Positions 29,344 to 39,013 of a stretch of DNA of 64,000 nucleotides are shown one piece after another. The position numbers were made by a program, and so were the translations under genes. How positions within the stretch are numbered: position 1 is the first letter of the stretch; every line of letters begins with the position of its first letter. Source of the stretch: Agrococcus sp. SGAir0287 (GTDB lineage: Bacteria; Actinomycetota; Actinomycetes; Actinomycetales; Microbacteriaceae); the NCBI RefSeq assembly GCF_005484985.1, contig NZ_CP027942.1, forward strand, positions 1,674,001 through 1,738,000, in the 5' to 3' direction. Below the pieces are notes generated by a model. It did no database searches. It was not told the DNA's origin and saw nothing but the letters and a program-made list of their open reading frames with translations.

Positions 29344-30684
29344 GTGACCAGACACGCGCCCGCACGGCACGACTCCCCCGCTATCGACGATGCGCCCCCG
29401 GGCGGCCCGACGATGCGGCAGCGCCGCCGGTCGATGCTCGCCTCGGCGGTCGGCAACGGGCTCGAGTGGTTCGACTGGAACGTCGCCGTCGTCTTCTCGG
29501 GTGCGCTGAGCGCCGCGCTCTTCGACCCTGCCGACCCCACGAGCGCCCTGCTGTCGCTCTTCGCGCTGCTCGGCGTCGGCTTCCTCTTCCGACCCCTCGG
29601 CGGCGTCCTGTCCGGCTGGCTCGCCGACCGCTTCGGCAGGCGCACCGTCATGGTGGCGACGATGCTCACGATGAGCGCCGCCTCCCTGTCGATCGCGCTG
29701 CTGCCGACGTTCGAGCAGGCCGGCGTGCTCGCCTCGGTGCTGCTGCTCGTCGCACGGCTCGCGCAGGGCCTCGCGCACGGCGCCGAGTCGACGGCCGGCT
29801 ACGCGTACATCGCCGAGATCGCCCCGCGGCGGCGGCGCGGCCTGTGGTCGTCGACGCTCGCGATGGGCGTGCTCGTCGGCTCGATCCTCGCCTCCGCGAT
29901 GGGCTTCGGCCTCACCTCGGCGCTGGGTGCGGATGCGGTCGCCGCGTGGGCGTGGCGCATCCCCTTCGCCGTCGGCGCCGTGCTCGCGATCGTCGCGCTC
30001 GTGCTGCGCGTGGCGATGATCGAGTCGGACGTGCTGCGCACGGCGCAGGCGGAGGGCGAGGTCGGCCCCGACGCGTCCGCACCCCCGTCGGCCGAGGACC
30101 GGCGCGACGCCGTGCGCGCGGGCGTGAAGGTGTTCGGCTTCGTCGCGCTCATCTCGATCGCGTTCTACACGTGGCTCACGTCGGCATCGACGCTCGCGAC
30201 GGCGCAGCACGGCATGGACCCGGCCGCGGCGTTCGCGTCGAGCCTCGTCGCGCAGCTCGTGTGCGTGGCGGTCATGCCGCTGCTGGGCGCGCTGTCGGAT
30301 CGCGTCGGCCGCCGCCCGATCGCGCTCCTGTTCACCGTCGGCTTCGCCGTGCTCACGGCGCCGCTCACGCTGCTCATCTCGGACGCGCCCTGGACGCTGC
30401 TCGTCGCCCAGTCGCTCGCCCTCGTGCTCGTCGCGGGCGGCAACGGCATCTACTCGGCGCTGCTCTCCGAGCAGTTCCGCACCCGGCACCGCGCCCGCGG
30501 CATCGGCATCGCGAACTCGCTGTCCGTCGCGATCTTCGGCGGCACGGCGCTGTACGTGAACCTGTGGCTGTCGTCGATCGGCGCCTCGTGGCTCTTCATC
30601 GTGTACGTGTCGCTCGTCGCCGTCGCGGCGTCGATCGCCGTGTGGCGCATGCGCGAGACGCGTGGCATCGACCTGCGGGCGTAG
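29344..30684 (+). CDS. MFS transporter, metabolite:H+ symporter (MHS) type
   Basis: A 446-residue 12-helix permease. The N-terminal segment ASAVGNGLEWFDWNV and the loop 2-3 motif LSGWLADRFGRRTVMV identify the MHS family, which imports organic acids, compatible solutes and similar compounds by proton symport. A related loop 8-9 motif, LSDRVGRRPIAL, lies in the second half, and GRRRRG-like basic residues (RRRRGLWSS) follow helix 4 to 5. The substrate cannot be inferred. A downstream ATG (MRQRRRS) is an alternative start, but the GTG fits the leaderless promoter. Confidence 0.9.
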   Translation: MTRHAPARHDSPAIDDAPPGGPTMRQRRRSMLASAVGNGLEWFDWNVAVVFSGALSAALFDPADPTSALLSLFALLGVGFLFRPLGGVLSGWLADRFGRRTVMVATMLTMSAASLSIALLPTFEQAGVLASVLLLVARLAQGLAHGAESTAGYAYIAEIAPRRRRGLWSSTLAMGVLVGSILASAMGFGLTSALGADAVAAWAWRIPFAVGAVLAIVALVLRVAMIESDVLRTAQAEGEVGPDASAPPSAEDRRDAVRAGVKVFGFVALISIAFYTWLTSASTLATAQHGMDPAAAFASSLVAQLVCVAVMPLLGALSDRVGRRPIALLFTVGFAVLTAPLTLLISDAPWTLLVAQSLALVLVAGGNGIYSALLSEQFRTRHRARGIGIANSLSVAIFGGTALYVNLWLSSIGASWLFIVYVSLVAVAASIAVWRMRETRGIDLRA

Positions 30685-30690
30685 CGGCGC

Positions 30691-32049
30691 TCAGACGCCG
30701 CCGGACCCGAGGCGCAGGTGCAGGATCGGGTACGGCCGTCCTGCGTCGTCGGTCTCGGATCGCCCGGCGACCTCGAAGCCGCGGCGCTCGTAGAAGCGCG
30801 CCGCAGACGCGTTCTGCTCGTTGACGTCGACGCGCCGGATGCCGTGCTCGGCGATCGCGTGCGCGAGGAGCGCCGAGCCGACGCCGCGCCCGTGGTGCGC
30901 CGCGTCGACGAACAGCATCTCGAGCGCACCGTCGTGCATGCCCGCGAAGCCGACGACGCGGCCGCCGACCTCCGCGACCGCGAGGTGCACTGCGGGGAGG
31001 TACGCATCGGCGAGCGCCGCCTCGATCGCGTCGCGATCCTCGCGCGCGAGGAAGTCGTGGGTCGCGTCGACGGCGCTGCGCCACACGGCGACGAGCGCGG
31101 GATGCTCGCTCGGCCCCTGCGCGGGACGGATGCGCACCTCGGCATCCGCATCCGCATCCCCGGCCGCCACCGTCCGCGCCGTGATCGCGTGCAGCACCGC
31201 GACCATGTCGAGCGCGCCGTCGCCCTGCGCGACCGACTCGGCGTACAGCGCTCGCGCGACGTCGAGGAGCGGGCTCGCGATGCCCGCCTCGCGCGCGGCG
31301 TCGACGATGAGGTCCGCGTTCATGAGCACGTCGCGGATGGACGCCTGCGGCGCCCAGTCCTCCCCCACGACCTTCTCGGTCTTCACCCGCGAGATCGGCG
31401 AGGCCATCTGGCCGGCGTCGAGCACCTGCCGCAGGGTCGCGAGCGGGAGGCCGTGCTGCTCGGCGAAGTGGAACGACTCGGCGAGGCCCGTGACGAGCGC
31501 GATGAGGAAGACGTTGACGGAGAGCTTCATCGTGAGCGCGGCCGGCACGGCGCCGCACACGGTGATCGAGGCGCAGAGGTGCTCGAGGATCGGCGCGACC
31601 TCGGCGACCGCATCCTCGGGGCCCGCGAGCATGCCGACGAGCGCACCCTCCTCCGCCGGGCGACGCGATCCCGAGACCGGCGCCTCCACGAGCACGCCGC
31701 CCGCCGCCGCGACGTCGGCGGCGAGCCGCTGCGAGACAGCGGGCGCGATCGTGCCCATGTTCACGACGATGCGCCCCGCGACGAGATCCCCGAGGCCGGC
31801 GCCCGGCGCGCGCAGCACGGCGTCGATCGCGTCGGCGTTCGCCAGCATGAGGATCACGATCCGGGCCCGCGCGAAGACCGTCCGCGGATCGGGCGCGACC
31901 TCGGCACCGACGTCGGCGAGCGCTCGCGCCGCCCGCTCGGATCGGTTCCACACGACGAGCGGCAGGCCCGCGCGTGCGAGCCTCGTGGCCATCGGCTCGC
32001 CCATGATCCCGAGGCCCACGAATCCGATCGGCTCGCCCATCTCGCGCAC
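30691..32049 (-). CDS. 3-hydroxyisobutyrate dehydrogenase-like protein fused to a GNAT acetyltransferase
   Basis: A single 452-residue frame with two enzymes. Residues 1-300 are a beta-hydroxyacid dehydrogenase: NAD(P) loop GFVGLGIMGEPMA, substrate loop EAPVSGSRRPAEEG, catalytic Lys in LTMKLSVN, then the all-helical C-terminal domain with SPISRVKTEKVV. Residues 308-452 are a GNAT domain with the acetyl-CoA loop HHGRGVGSALL and FYERRGFEVAGRSE. Family lengths are about 290 and 145, so both parts are complete. No stop or frameshift separates them. The GTG start is 6 nt after a TAGAGT box; an ATG three codons later is the alternative. Confidence 0.88.
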   Translation of the reverse strand: MREMGEPIGFVGLGIMGEPMATRLARAGLPLVVWNRSERAARALADVGAEVAPDPRTVFARARIVILMLANADAIDAVLRAPGAGLGDLVAGRIVVNMGTIAPAVSQRLAADVAAAGGVLVEAPVSGSRRPAEEGALVGMLAGPEDAVAEVAPILEHLCASITVCGAVPAALTMKLSVNVFLIALVTGLAESFHFAEQHGLPLATLRQVLDAGQMASPISRVKTEKVVGEDWAPQASIRDVLMNADLIVDAAREAGIASPLLDVARALYAESVAQGDGALDMVAVLHAITARTVAAGDADADAEVRIRPAQGPSEHPALVAVWRSAVDATHDFLAREDRDAIEAALADAYLPAVHLAVAEVGGRVVGFAGMHDGALEMLFVDAAHHGRGVGSALLAHAIAEHGIRRVDVNEQNASAARFYERRGFEVAGRSETDDAGRPYPILHLRLGSGGV

Positions 32050-32055
32050 GGCGAC

Positions 32056-32061
32056 ACTCTA
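32056..32061 (-). promoter_or_regulatory. -10 element of the dehydrogenase-GNAT gene
   Basis: Minus-strand TAGAGT, 6 nt before the GTG at 32049, again a leaderless arrangement. Confidence 0.45.
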
Positions 32062-32109
32062 CGAGCGGTGCGCGCCGCGTCCGGCATGCGCTGGTCGCGG
32101 CCGCGTCCG

Positions 32110-32183
32110 TGGGCCCGAGCGGGCTCGAACCGCTGACCCCCTCGGTGTAAGCGAGGTGCTCTGACCAGCTGAGCTACGGGCCC
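32110..32183 (-). tRNA. tRNA-Val(TAC)
   Basis: Minus-strand cloverleaf of 74 nt with acceptor arms GGGCCCG and CGGGCCC, D-arm GCTCAGCTGGTCAGAGC, anticodon stem CCTCG/CGAGG with loop CTTACAC (anticodon TAC), T-loop TTCGAGC, and discriminator A. The CCA end is not encoded. Its 5' ten bases overlap the 3' end of the MFS gene that lies upstream on the same strand. Confidence 0.95.
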
Positions 32184-33403
32184 GCGTCGACCCTACGCGA
32201 CGCCGCGCCCGCGTTCGGCGCTCGCCAGGCGACCGCCGCGACGGGCACGGCGGCGACGAGCACGACGGCGAGCGCGACGACGCAGCCGAGCCATCCGAAC
32301 GCGGCGAACACCGGGCCGAGCGCCACCGCCGCCACGGCGCCGCCGAGGTAGTAGGCCGTGAGGTAGAGGCCGACGGCCGACGAGCGCGCGACGGTCACGT
32401 GTCGCGCGACGAAGCCGGTCGCGCACGACTGCCCCGCGAAGACCGCGACGCACGTGAGCGCGAGTCCCGCCACGATCGCCCACGTGGCACCCGCGTCGCC
32501 GAGGCCGGCGAGTGCGAGCCCCGCGACGCCGACGCCCGCGGCGATCACGAACGTCGGCACGAGCCCGATCCGCGCGATGACGGCGCCGACGCGCGGCGTG
32601 ACGACGATCGCGAGCAGGAAGACGACGAAGACGAGGGAGACCTGCCACTCGGCCAGGTCGTGCGGCGGCGCCACGAGCGCGAGCGCGCCGTAGGTGAACG
32701 AGCCCACCTGCAGCGCGAGCAGCGCGGCGCCGACGAGGCACGTGGCGAGGATGCGGCCGTCGCGCAGGTGCCTGCCGAAGCCGCGCACGCCCGCACCGAC
32801 CGACGCGGACGCCGCGAAGCCGCGGTCGCTCGGCAGCCATGCGGCGACGGCCGCGAGCGCCGCCGCGACGACGAGCGCGACGGCGACGAACGACCACTGC
32901 CAGCCCAGCGGCGCAGCGATCCCCGACACGAAGCGCCCGAGGAAGCCGCCGAGCGCCGTGCCGGCGACCTGCAGCGCACCGAGCCGCACGGCGAGCGGAC
33001 CGGGCCACGCCTCCGGGATCATCGCGATCGACGTCGAGAACACGAACGGCACGAGCATGCCCTGCACGACGCGCACCGCGACGAGCATCCAGAGCGATGG
33101 CGCGAGCGCGCACAGCAGCGTCGTCGCGAGCACGCCCGCCAGCGCCCACACGATCACCGAGCGGCGCCCCAGGCGATCGGACACGGCCCCCGCGATCGGC
33201 GCCGAGAGCGCCACCCCGAGCGTCGATGCCGCGATCGTCCAAGCGGCGGCCGCCGCCGACGCATCCAGATCGCGTGCGAGCGCGTCGAGGATCGGCTGCG
33301 TCGCGTACAGGACCGAGAGCCCGCCCACGCCCGACGCGACGACCGCGATCCGCTCGCGCCGCGTGGCGCCGCGCGCGTCGCCCGCCGCGGACGGATCAGC
33401 CAA
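32174..33403 (-). CDS. MFS transporter (YnfM-like drug/metabolite type)
   Basis: A 409-residue 12-helix transporter with [20 protein letters not shown] in helix 1, the loop 2-3 motif [15 protein letters not shown], and motif-C-like glycines in helix 5 ([18 protein letters not shown]). The substrate is unknown; relatives include sugar-efflux and cyanate-type carriers. The start is TTG, overlapping the peroxiredoxin stop by eight bases, and no better start is visible nearby. The TAG stop lies inside the 5' part of tRNA-Val, so processing of the tRNA would cut the end of this message. Confidence 0.85.
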   Translation of the reverse strand: MADPSAAGDARGATRRERIAVVASGVGGLSVLYATQPILDALARDLDASAAAAAWTIAASTLGVALSAPIAGAVSDRLGRRSVIVWALAGVLATTLLCALAPSLWMLVAVRVVQGMLVPFVFSTSIAMIPEAWPGPLAVRLGALQVAGTALGGFLGRFVSGIAAPLGWQWSFVAVALVVAAALAAVAAWLPSDRGFAASASVGAGVRGFGRHLRDGRILATCLVGAALLALQVGSFTYGALALVAPPHDLAEWQVSLVFVVFLLAIVVTPRVGAVIARIGLVPTFVIAAGVGVAGLALAGLGDAGATWAIVAGLALTCVAVFAGQSCATGFVARHVTVARSSAVGLYLTAYYLGGAVAAVALGPVFAAFGWLGCVVALAVVLVAAVPVAAVAWRAPNAGAASRRVDAGP

Positions 33404-33854
33404 GCGCGGCGAGCGCCTCGCGGTACGCGGCGAGGTCGCGCGCCTGGCCGGGCTCGGTGCGGAAGGCGGCGGCGACGAGCCCGTGCGCGTCGACGAGGAA
33501 GGTCGCGCGCGTCGCGAAGCCGCGCTCGGGCAGGAAGGCCCCGTAGCGGCTCGCGACCTCGCCGTGCGGCCAGAAGTCCGACAGCAGGCGGAATCGGTAG
33601 CCCTCCTCCTCGGCGAAGCGCGCGAGCGTCGCCTTCGAGTCGACCGAGATCGCCAGCAGCTCGACGCCCGCGTCGTCGAAGAGCTCCATCGCGTCGCGCA
33701 GCTCGCACAGCTCGCCCGTGCACGTGCCCGTGAACGCGAGCGGGAAGAAGACGAGCGCGACGGGCCTCCCGCGCAGCTGCGAGAGCGTCACCTCCTCGCC
33801 GTGATGGTCGACGAGCGTGAAGTCGGGGGCGATGTCGCCGACGATGGGTGCCAT
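33396..33854 (-). CDS. thioredoxin-fold peroxiredoxin (AhpE/BCP-like)
   Basis: A 152-residue peroxiredoxin that reduces peroxides. The N-terminus has [19 protein letters not shown], and the active site is [18 protein letters not shown] with the peroxidatic Cys in the TxxC context (PLAFTGTC). [16 protein letters not shown] closely resembles mycobacterial AhpE. Unlike one-Cys AhpE, a second Cys lies five residues after the first (CTGELC), the spacing of the resolving Cys in BCP-type enzymes. It overlaps the MFS gene downstream and is divergent from aceE. Confidence 0.92.
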   Translation of the reverse strand: MAPIVGDIAPDFTLVDHHGEEVTLSQLRGRPVALVFFPLAFTGTCTGELCELRDAMELFDDAGVELLAISVDSKATLARFAEEEGYRFRLLSDFWPHGEVASRYGAFLPERGFATRATFLVDAHGLVAAAFRTEPGQARDLAAYREALAALG

Positions 33855-33919
33855 GGCCCCATCCTGGCACCGCCATGCGGCACCGCCGCCCGGGCGGTGA
33901 ACGCGGTGCGCGCGGCCGT

Positions 33920-33987
33920 TGCGAGGTGCGGCTGCTGCACTCGGGTGCGGTTGCATCGGCACCTCGGTGCAGCAACCGCACCTCGCA
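33920..33987. repeat. long inverted repeat between peroxiredoxin and aceE
   Basis: Arms of 21 bp at 33920-33940 and 33967-33987 match at 20 of 21 positions (the mismatch would be a G-U pair in RNA). The loop contains another partial copy of the motif gtgcggttgc. It sits between divergent genes, about 65 nt from the peroxiredoxin start, so it is unlikely to be a terminator. Confidence 0.8.
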
Positions 33988-34044
33988 GCACTGCGGCGAT
34001 TCCGCCACCGGCGCACCACCCGCGGACGGCATCCGTGCGCGGGA

Positions 34045-34050
34045 TAGGCT
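34045..34050 (+). promoter_or_regulatory. candidate -10 element of aceE
   Basis: TAGGCT about 75 nt before the aceE GTG, giving a 5' leader of roughly 65-70 nt. No convincing -35 hexamer was found. Confidence 0.4.
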
Positions 34051-34124
34051 GGCTCCGTCGCACGTCGCCGGTGACCCCGGGGCGCGGTGACGCGAGCAGT
34101 CCACGAGCCACGCAGGAGTCAGCA

Positions 34125-36845
34125 GTGCCGGTGAACGACCAGGATCCCTACTCGGTCAACGCGATGGATCGGGATCCCGAGGAGACCGCGGAGTGGCAGG
34201 AGTCGCTCACCCAGCTCGTCGAGACGCACGGGCACGAGCGCGGGCGCGAGATCATGCTCAGCCTCCTCAAGCGGTCGAAGGACCTCCACCTCGGCGTGCC
34301 GATGGTGCCGACGACCGACTACATCAACACGATCGCGGCCGACGACGAGCCGGAGTTCCCCGGCGACGAGGCCGTGGAGCGCCGCTACCGCCGCTGGATC
34401 CGCTGGAACGCCGCCATGACGGTGCACCGCGCGCAGCGCCCCGGCATCGCCGTCGGCGGCCACATCTCGACGTACGCGTCGAGCGCCTCGCTCTACGAGG
34501 TCGGCCACAACCACTTCTTCCGCGGCCGCGACCACGAGTCCGGCGGCGACCAGATCTTCTACCAGGGCCACGCCTCCCCCGGCATGTACGCCCGCGCGTT
34601 CCTCGAGGGTCGACTCAGCACCGACCAGCTCGACGGCTTCCGCCAGGAGAAGAGCCACGCGGGCGGCGGCCTCTCGTCGTATCCGCACCCGCGCCTCATG
34701 CCCGAGTTCTGGCAGTTCCCGACCGTGTCGATGGGCATCGGCCCCATCAACGCGCTCTACCAGGCGCAGGCGAACAAGTACCTCACGAACCGCGGCATCG
34801 TCGACCGCTCCGACAGCCGTGTGTGGGCCTTCCTCGGCGACGGCGAGATGGACGAGGTCGAGTCGCGCGGCGCGCTGCAGCTCGCCGCGAACGACGGGCT
34901 CGACAACCTCACCTTCGTCATCAACTGCAACCTCCAGCGCCTCGACGGCCCCGTGCGCGGCAACGGCAAGGTCATCCAGGAGCTCGAGTCGTTCTTCCGC
35001 GGCGCGGGTTGGAACGTCATCAAGGTCGTATGGGGCCGCGAGTGGGATGCGCTGCTCGACCGCGACGCGGACGGCGCGCTCGTCGACCTCATGAACCGCA
35101 CCCCCGACGGCGACTACCAGACCTACAAGACCGAGGACGGCGCGTTCGTGCGCGAGCACTTCTTCGGTCGCGACGAGCGCACGCTCAAGCTCGTCGAGGA
35201 CATGTCCGACGACGACATCTGGAACCTCAAGCGCGGCGGCCACGACTACCGCAAGGTCTACGCGGCGTACAAGGCGGCCGTGGAGCACACGGGCCAGCCG
35301 ACCGTCATCCTCGCGAAGACGATCAAGGGCTACCAGCTCGGCAAGTCGTTCGAGGGCCGCAACGCGACCCACCAGATGAAGAAGATGTCGCTCGAGGACC
35401 TCAAGGGCTTCCGCGACCAGCTGCAGCTGCCGATCACCGACGCGCAGCTCGAGGAGGACCCCTACCTGCCGCCGTACTTCCACCCGGGCGAGGACTCCGA
35501 GGAGATCCAGTACATGCACGAGCGCCGCAAGGCGCTCGGCGGATACCTGCCCGAGCGTCGCTCGACGTCGACGACGATCCCGATGCCCGGCGACGACGCC
35601 TACGCGCTGCCGAAGAAGGGCTCGGGCAAGCAGGAGGTCGCCACGACCATGGCGTTCGTGCGCCTGCTCAAGGACCTGCTGCGCGTCGACGGCTTCGGCA
35701 ACCGCATCGTGCCGATCATCCCCGACGAGGCGCGCACCTTCGGCATCGACGCCTTCTTCCCCTCGGCGAAGATCTACAACCCGCACGGGCAGAACTACAC
35801 GTCGGTCGACCGCGACCTGCTGCTGAAGTACCGTGAGGCGCCCGACGGGCAGATCCTCCACGTCGGCATCAACGAGGCCGGCGCGATGGCGGCGTTCACG
35901 GCCGCGGGCACGTCGTACGCGACGCACGGCGAGCCGCTCGTGCCGATCTACGTCTTCTACTCGATGTTCGGCTTCCAGCGCACGGGCGACGCCATGTGGG
36001 CGGCCGCCGACCAGATGGCGCGCGGCTTCATCATCGGCGCGACGGCCGGTCGCACGACGCTCACGGGCGAGGGCCTGCAACACGCCGACGGCCACTCGCA
36101 CCTGCTCGCCTCCACGAACCCGGCGATGGTGTCCTACGACCCCGCGTACGGCTACGAGATCGCGCACATCGTGCGCTCGGGCATCGAGCGCATGTACGGC
36201 TCGAGCCCCGAGAACGTCATGTACTACCTCACGGTCTACAACGAGCCGCTCGTGCAGCCGGCCGAGCCCGAGGGCGTCGACGTCGAGGGCATCGTGCGCG
36301 GCATCCACAAGGTGTCGACCGGCGGCGAGCACGAGCTGCGCGTGCAGCTGCTCGCCTCGGGCGTCGGCCTGCCGTGGGTGCTCGACGCGCAGCGGATGCT
36401 CGCGGACGACTGGGGCATCGGCGCCGACGTCTGGTCGGTCACGTCGTGGACCGAGCTGCGTCGCGACGCGCTCGCCGCCGACGAGCACAACTTCCTGCAC
36501 CCGCAGGACGAGCAGCGCGTGCCGTTCGTCACCGCGCGGCTGTCGGAGGCCGAGGGTCCGTTCGTCGCGACCAGCGACCACATGCACGCGGTGTCGGACC
36601 AGATCCGCCAGTGGGTGCCCGGCGACTACCTGACGCTCGGCGCCGACGACTTCGGCTTCTCCGACACGCGTCCCGCCGCCCGCCGCTACTTCCACATCGA
36701 CAGCCACTCGGTCGTCGTGCGCGCCCTCGAGGCGCTCGCGCGGCAGGGCAAGGTGCCCCTCGGCACCGTGCAGCAGGCGATCGAGAAGTACGCGCTCCAC
36801 GACGTGAATGCTGGCACGTCGGGCAACGCGGGCGGCGAGTCGTAG
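34125..36845 (+). CDS. aceE: pyruvate dehydrogenase E1 component, homodimeric
   Basis: A 906-residue thiamine diphosphate enzyme that decarboxylates pyruvate and loads the acetyl group on lipoyl-E2. The N-terminal domain has [28 protein letters not shown] residues (only part quoted: [18 protein letters not shown]), the TPP motif [16 protein letters not shown] with [14 protein letters not shown] after it, and the histidine loop region with the HQMKKM segment. The C-terminal transketolase part begins near [12 protein letters not shown] and contains [11 protein letters not shown] and [11 protein letters not shown]. The GTG is preceded by aggag. E2 and E3 are not encoded here. fasR follows after 7 nt. 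Confidence 0.97.
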   Translation: MPVNDQDPYSVNAMDRDPEETAEWQESLTQLVETHGHERGREIMLSLLKRSKDLHLGVPMVPTTDYINTIAADDEPEFPGDEAVERRYRRWIRWNAAMTVHRAQRPGIAVGGHISTYASSASLYEVGHNHFFRGRDHESGGDQIFYQGHASPGMYARAFLEGRLSTDQLDGFRQEKSHAGGGLSSYPHPRLMPEFWQFPTVSMGIGPINALYQAQANKYLTNRGIVDRSDSRVWAFLGDGEMDEVESRGALQLAANDGLDNLTFVINCNLQRLDGPVRGNGKVIQELESFFRGAGWNVIKVVWGREWDALLDRDADGALVDLMNRTPDGDYQTYKTEDGAFVREHFFGRDERTLKLVEDMSDDDIWNLKRGGHDYRKVYAAYKAAVEHTGQPTVILAKTIKGYQLGKSFEGRNATHQMKKMSLEDLKGFRDQLQLPITDAQLEEDPYLPPYFHPGEDSEEIQYMHERRKALGGYLPERRSTSTTIPMPGDDAYALPKKGSGKQEVATTMAFVRLLKDLLRVDGFGNRIVPIIPDEARTFGIDAFFPSAKIYNPHGQNYTSVDRDLLLKYREAPDGQILHVGINEAGAMAAFTAAGTSYATHGEPLVPIYVFYSMFGFQRTGDAMWAAADQMARGFIIGATAGRTTLTGEGLQHADGHSHLLASTNPAMVSYDPAYGYEIAHIVRSGIERMYGSSPENVMYYLTVYNEPLVQPAEPEGVDVEGIVRGIHKVSTGGEHELRVQLLASGVGLPWVLDAQRMLADDWGIGADVWSVTSWTELRRDALAADEHNFLHPQDEQRVPFVTARLSEAEGPFVATSDHMHAVSDQIRQWVPGDYLTLGADDFGFSDTRPAARRYFHIDSHSVVVRALEALARQGKVPLGTVQQAIEKYALHDVNAGTSGNAGGES

Positions 36846-36852
36846 GGCGTCG

Positions 36853-38013
36853 TTGGAGCGGACGAAGGCGCAGCAGCTCGCCTGGCTGCGCCGCATCGCG
36901 GGCGACCTCTCCTCGCAGGTCCTGAAGGAGCTCGAGGAGACGCTGCCGTGGTACGGCACGATGCCGCCGTCGCGCCGCAGCGCCGTCGGCCTCGTCGCGC
37001 AGTCCGGCATCACCTCGTTCATCGAGTGGTACGAGGACCCGGAGGCGCAGCCGTGGATCGCGGCGGACGTCTTCGGCGCGGCACCGCGAGAGCTGCTGCG
37101 ATCGGTGAGCCTGCAGCAGACGCTGCAGCTCATCCGCGTCGTCGTGTCGGTGTACGAGCGTCGCATCGCAGGCGAGGATCCGACGATGCGCGAGCCGATC
37201 CTGCTCTACTCGCGCGACATCGCCTTCGCCGCCGCCGACGTGTACGCGCGCGCCGCGGAGTCGCGCGGCCTGTGGGACGCGCGGCTCGAGGCGCTCGTCG
37301 TCGACTCGATCCTCACCGGCGAGTACGACGAGGAGCTGCCATCGCGCTCGGCGGCGCTCGGCTGGGCGGGGCACGGCGACTGCGCCGTGCTCGTCGGCGT
37401 CGCGCCGCCGCAGGTCGACGTCGACCTCATCCGCCGCGTCGCGCGCCATCACGACGCCGACGTGCTCGTCGGCGTGCAGGGCGCCAGGCTCGTCGTGGTG
37501 ATCGGCCGCGTCATCACCGAGGAGGAGTCGCCGTACGCGTTCCTCGACATCGCCGCGGCGCTCGAGCCGTCGTTCGGTCCCGGTCACCTCGTGCTCGGCG
37601 ATCCCGTCGCGAGCGTCGTCGAGGCGTCCCGATCGGCGAAGACGGCGCTCGCGGGCTTCGCCGTCGCGAAGGCGTGGCGCAGCGCACCGCGACCCGCGCG
37701 CGCCGACGACCTGCTGCCCGAGCGGGCGCTCGCCGGCGACCCCATCGCCAGGCAGCAGCTCGTGCGCACCATCTACCGCCCGCTCCACGACCACTCGAGC
37801 GACCTGCTCACGACGCTGTGGGCGTACCTCGACAACGGACGCTCCCTCGAGGCGACGGCGCGCGAGCTCTTCGTGCATCCGAACACCGTGCGATACCGCC
37901 TGAAGCGCATCTCGGAGCTCATCGGCTGGGATGCGACGGGCGCGCGCGAGTCGTTCATGCTGCACGCCGCGCTCATCCTCGGCGCCATCCAGGGCGGCGA
38001 GCCGCGCCGATGA
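36853..38013 (+). CDS. fasR: FasR-like PucR/CdaR-type regulator of fatty acid synthesis
   Basis: A 386-residue regulator with no membrane segment. The N-terminal half (ETLPWYGTMPPSRRSAVGLV, then ITSFIEWYEDP) is the region shared by actinobacterial FasR-like proteins. The C-terminus has the PucR helix-turn-helix: AYLDNGRSLEATARELFV followed by HPNTVRYRLKRISELIG. In Streptomyces the FasR orthologue precedes fabD and activates fabD-fabH-acpP-fabF; the same order is found here, so the role is well supported by context. The start is a TTG seven bases after aceE, so both may be co-transcribed; a later start is possible. Seventy-nine bases separate it from fabD. Confidence 0.88.
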   Translation: MERTKAQQLAWLRRIAGDLSSQVLKELEETLPWYGTMPPSRRSAVGLVAQSGITSFIEWYEDPEAQPWIAADVFGAAPRELLRSVSLQQTLQLIRVVVSVYERRIAGEDPTMREPILLYSRDIAFAAADVYARAAESRGLWDARLEALVVDSILTGEYDEELPSRSAALGWAGHGDCAVLVGVAPPQVDVDLIRRVARHHDADVLVGVQGARLVVVIGRVITEEESPYAFLDIAAALEPSFGPGHLVLGDPVASVVEASRSAKTALAGFAVAKAWRSAPRPARADDLLPERALAGDPIARQQLVRTIYRPLHDHSSDLLTTLWAYLDNGRSLEATARELFVHPNTVRYRLKRISELIGWDATGARESFMLHAALILGAIQGGEPRR

Positions 38014-38092
38014 CGCGGTCGCATGCCGCGCGGGCCATGCGAGCGCTGCGCCATGCCTGCGGCGTCGCGCGCGCTGTGGAAGGGTGGATGCC

Positions 38093-39013
38093 GTGATCGT
38101 CGTCGTGGCTCCAGGACAAGGTTCGCAGACCCCGGGCTTCCTCGCCCCGTGGATCGAGGACCCCGCCGCCCGCACCCGGCTCGAGCAGCTGGGCGAGGCC
38201 GCGGGCGTCGACCTCGTGACGCACGGCACCGAGTCGGACGCCGAGACGATCAAGGACACGCAGGTCGCGCAACCGCTCATCGTGGCCGCCGGCATCCTCG
38301 CGCTCGACGCGCTGCTCGGCGCGCCCGGCCGACGCGAGGCCGTCGGCGGCATCGCGGGCCACTCGGTCGGCGAGATCACCGCCGCCGTCGGCGCCGGCGT
38401 GCTCGAGCCGCTCGACGCCATGGCGCTCGTCGGCGAGCGCGGCCGAGCGATGGCCGAGGCGGCGTCGCAGGTCGCGACGGGCATGGCCGCGGTGATCGGC
38501 GGCGACGCCGACGCGCTCGAGGCGCGCCTGGGCGAGACGGGCCTCGCCCCCGCGAACTACAACGGCGGCGGCCAGATCGTCGTCGCCGGAACCGTCGAGG
38601 GCATCGAGGCGCTCAGGGCCGAGCCGCCGGCGGGTGCGCGCGTCATCCCGCTGCAGACCGCCGGCGCCTTCCACACCTCGTACATGGCCCCGGCCGTCGA
38701 GCGCCTGCGCGCGAAGGCCGCGGACACCGCCGCCGCCGTGCCCACGCTGCGGCTGTGGACGAACGCGGACGGCACCGAGGTCGTCGACGGCCGCACCTAC
38801 CTCGACCTCATCGTCGGCCAGGTCGCGAATCCCGTGCGCTGGGACGCGTGCATGGACGCCTTCCTCGCCGCCGGCGTCACGGGCGTCATCGAGCTCGCCC
38901 CTGCGGGTGCGCTCGTCGGCCTCGCCAAGCGGGGCATGAAGGGCGTGCCCACCGTCGCGGTGAAGACGCCCGACGACCTCGCCGCCGCCATCGAGCTGCT
39001 GGAGACCCCATGA
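38093..39013 (+). CDS. fabD: malonyl-CoA:ACP transacylase
   Basis: A 306-residue acyltransferase that transfers malonyl from CoA to ACP for fatty acid elongation. It begins VAPGQGSQTPGF, has the nucleophile Ser91 in GHSVGE, the ANYNGGGQIVVAG segment, and the catalytic His in GAFHTSYM. Gln in the first loop (PGQGSQ) completes the oxyanion site. The GTG start was chosen because it gives the standard N-terminus and follows aagggtgg. fabH overlaps its stop by four bases. Confidence 0.95.
   Translation: MIVVVAPGQGSQTPGFLAPWIEDPAARTRLEQLGEAAGVDLVTHGTESDAETIKDTQVAQPLIVAAGILALDALLGAPGRREAVGGIAGHSVGEITAAVGAGVLEPLDAMALVGERGRAMAEAASQVATGMAAVIGGDADALEARLGETGLAPANYNGGGQIVVAGTVEGIEALRAEPPAGARVIPLQTAGAFHTSYMAPAVERLRAKAADTAAAVPTLRLWTNADGTEVVDGRTYLDLIVGQVANPVRWDACMDAFLAAGVTGVIELAPAGALVGLAKRGMKGVPTVAVKTPDDLAAAIELLETP

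Noticed and set aside
32110..32183. tRNA-Val as phage or island attachment site
   Set aside because: No integrase, no duplicated 3' tRNA fragment and no change in composition were seen near it.
32694..34124. In-frame extension of about 480 codons upstream of aceE
   Set aside because: It is antisense to the MFS and peroxiredoxin genes, and the aceE GTG has a ribosome-binding site and the family N-terminus.
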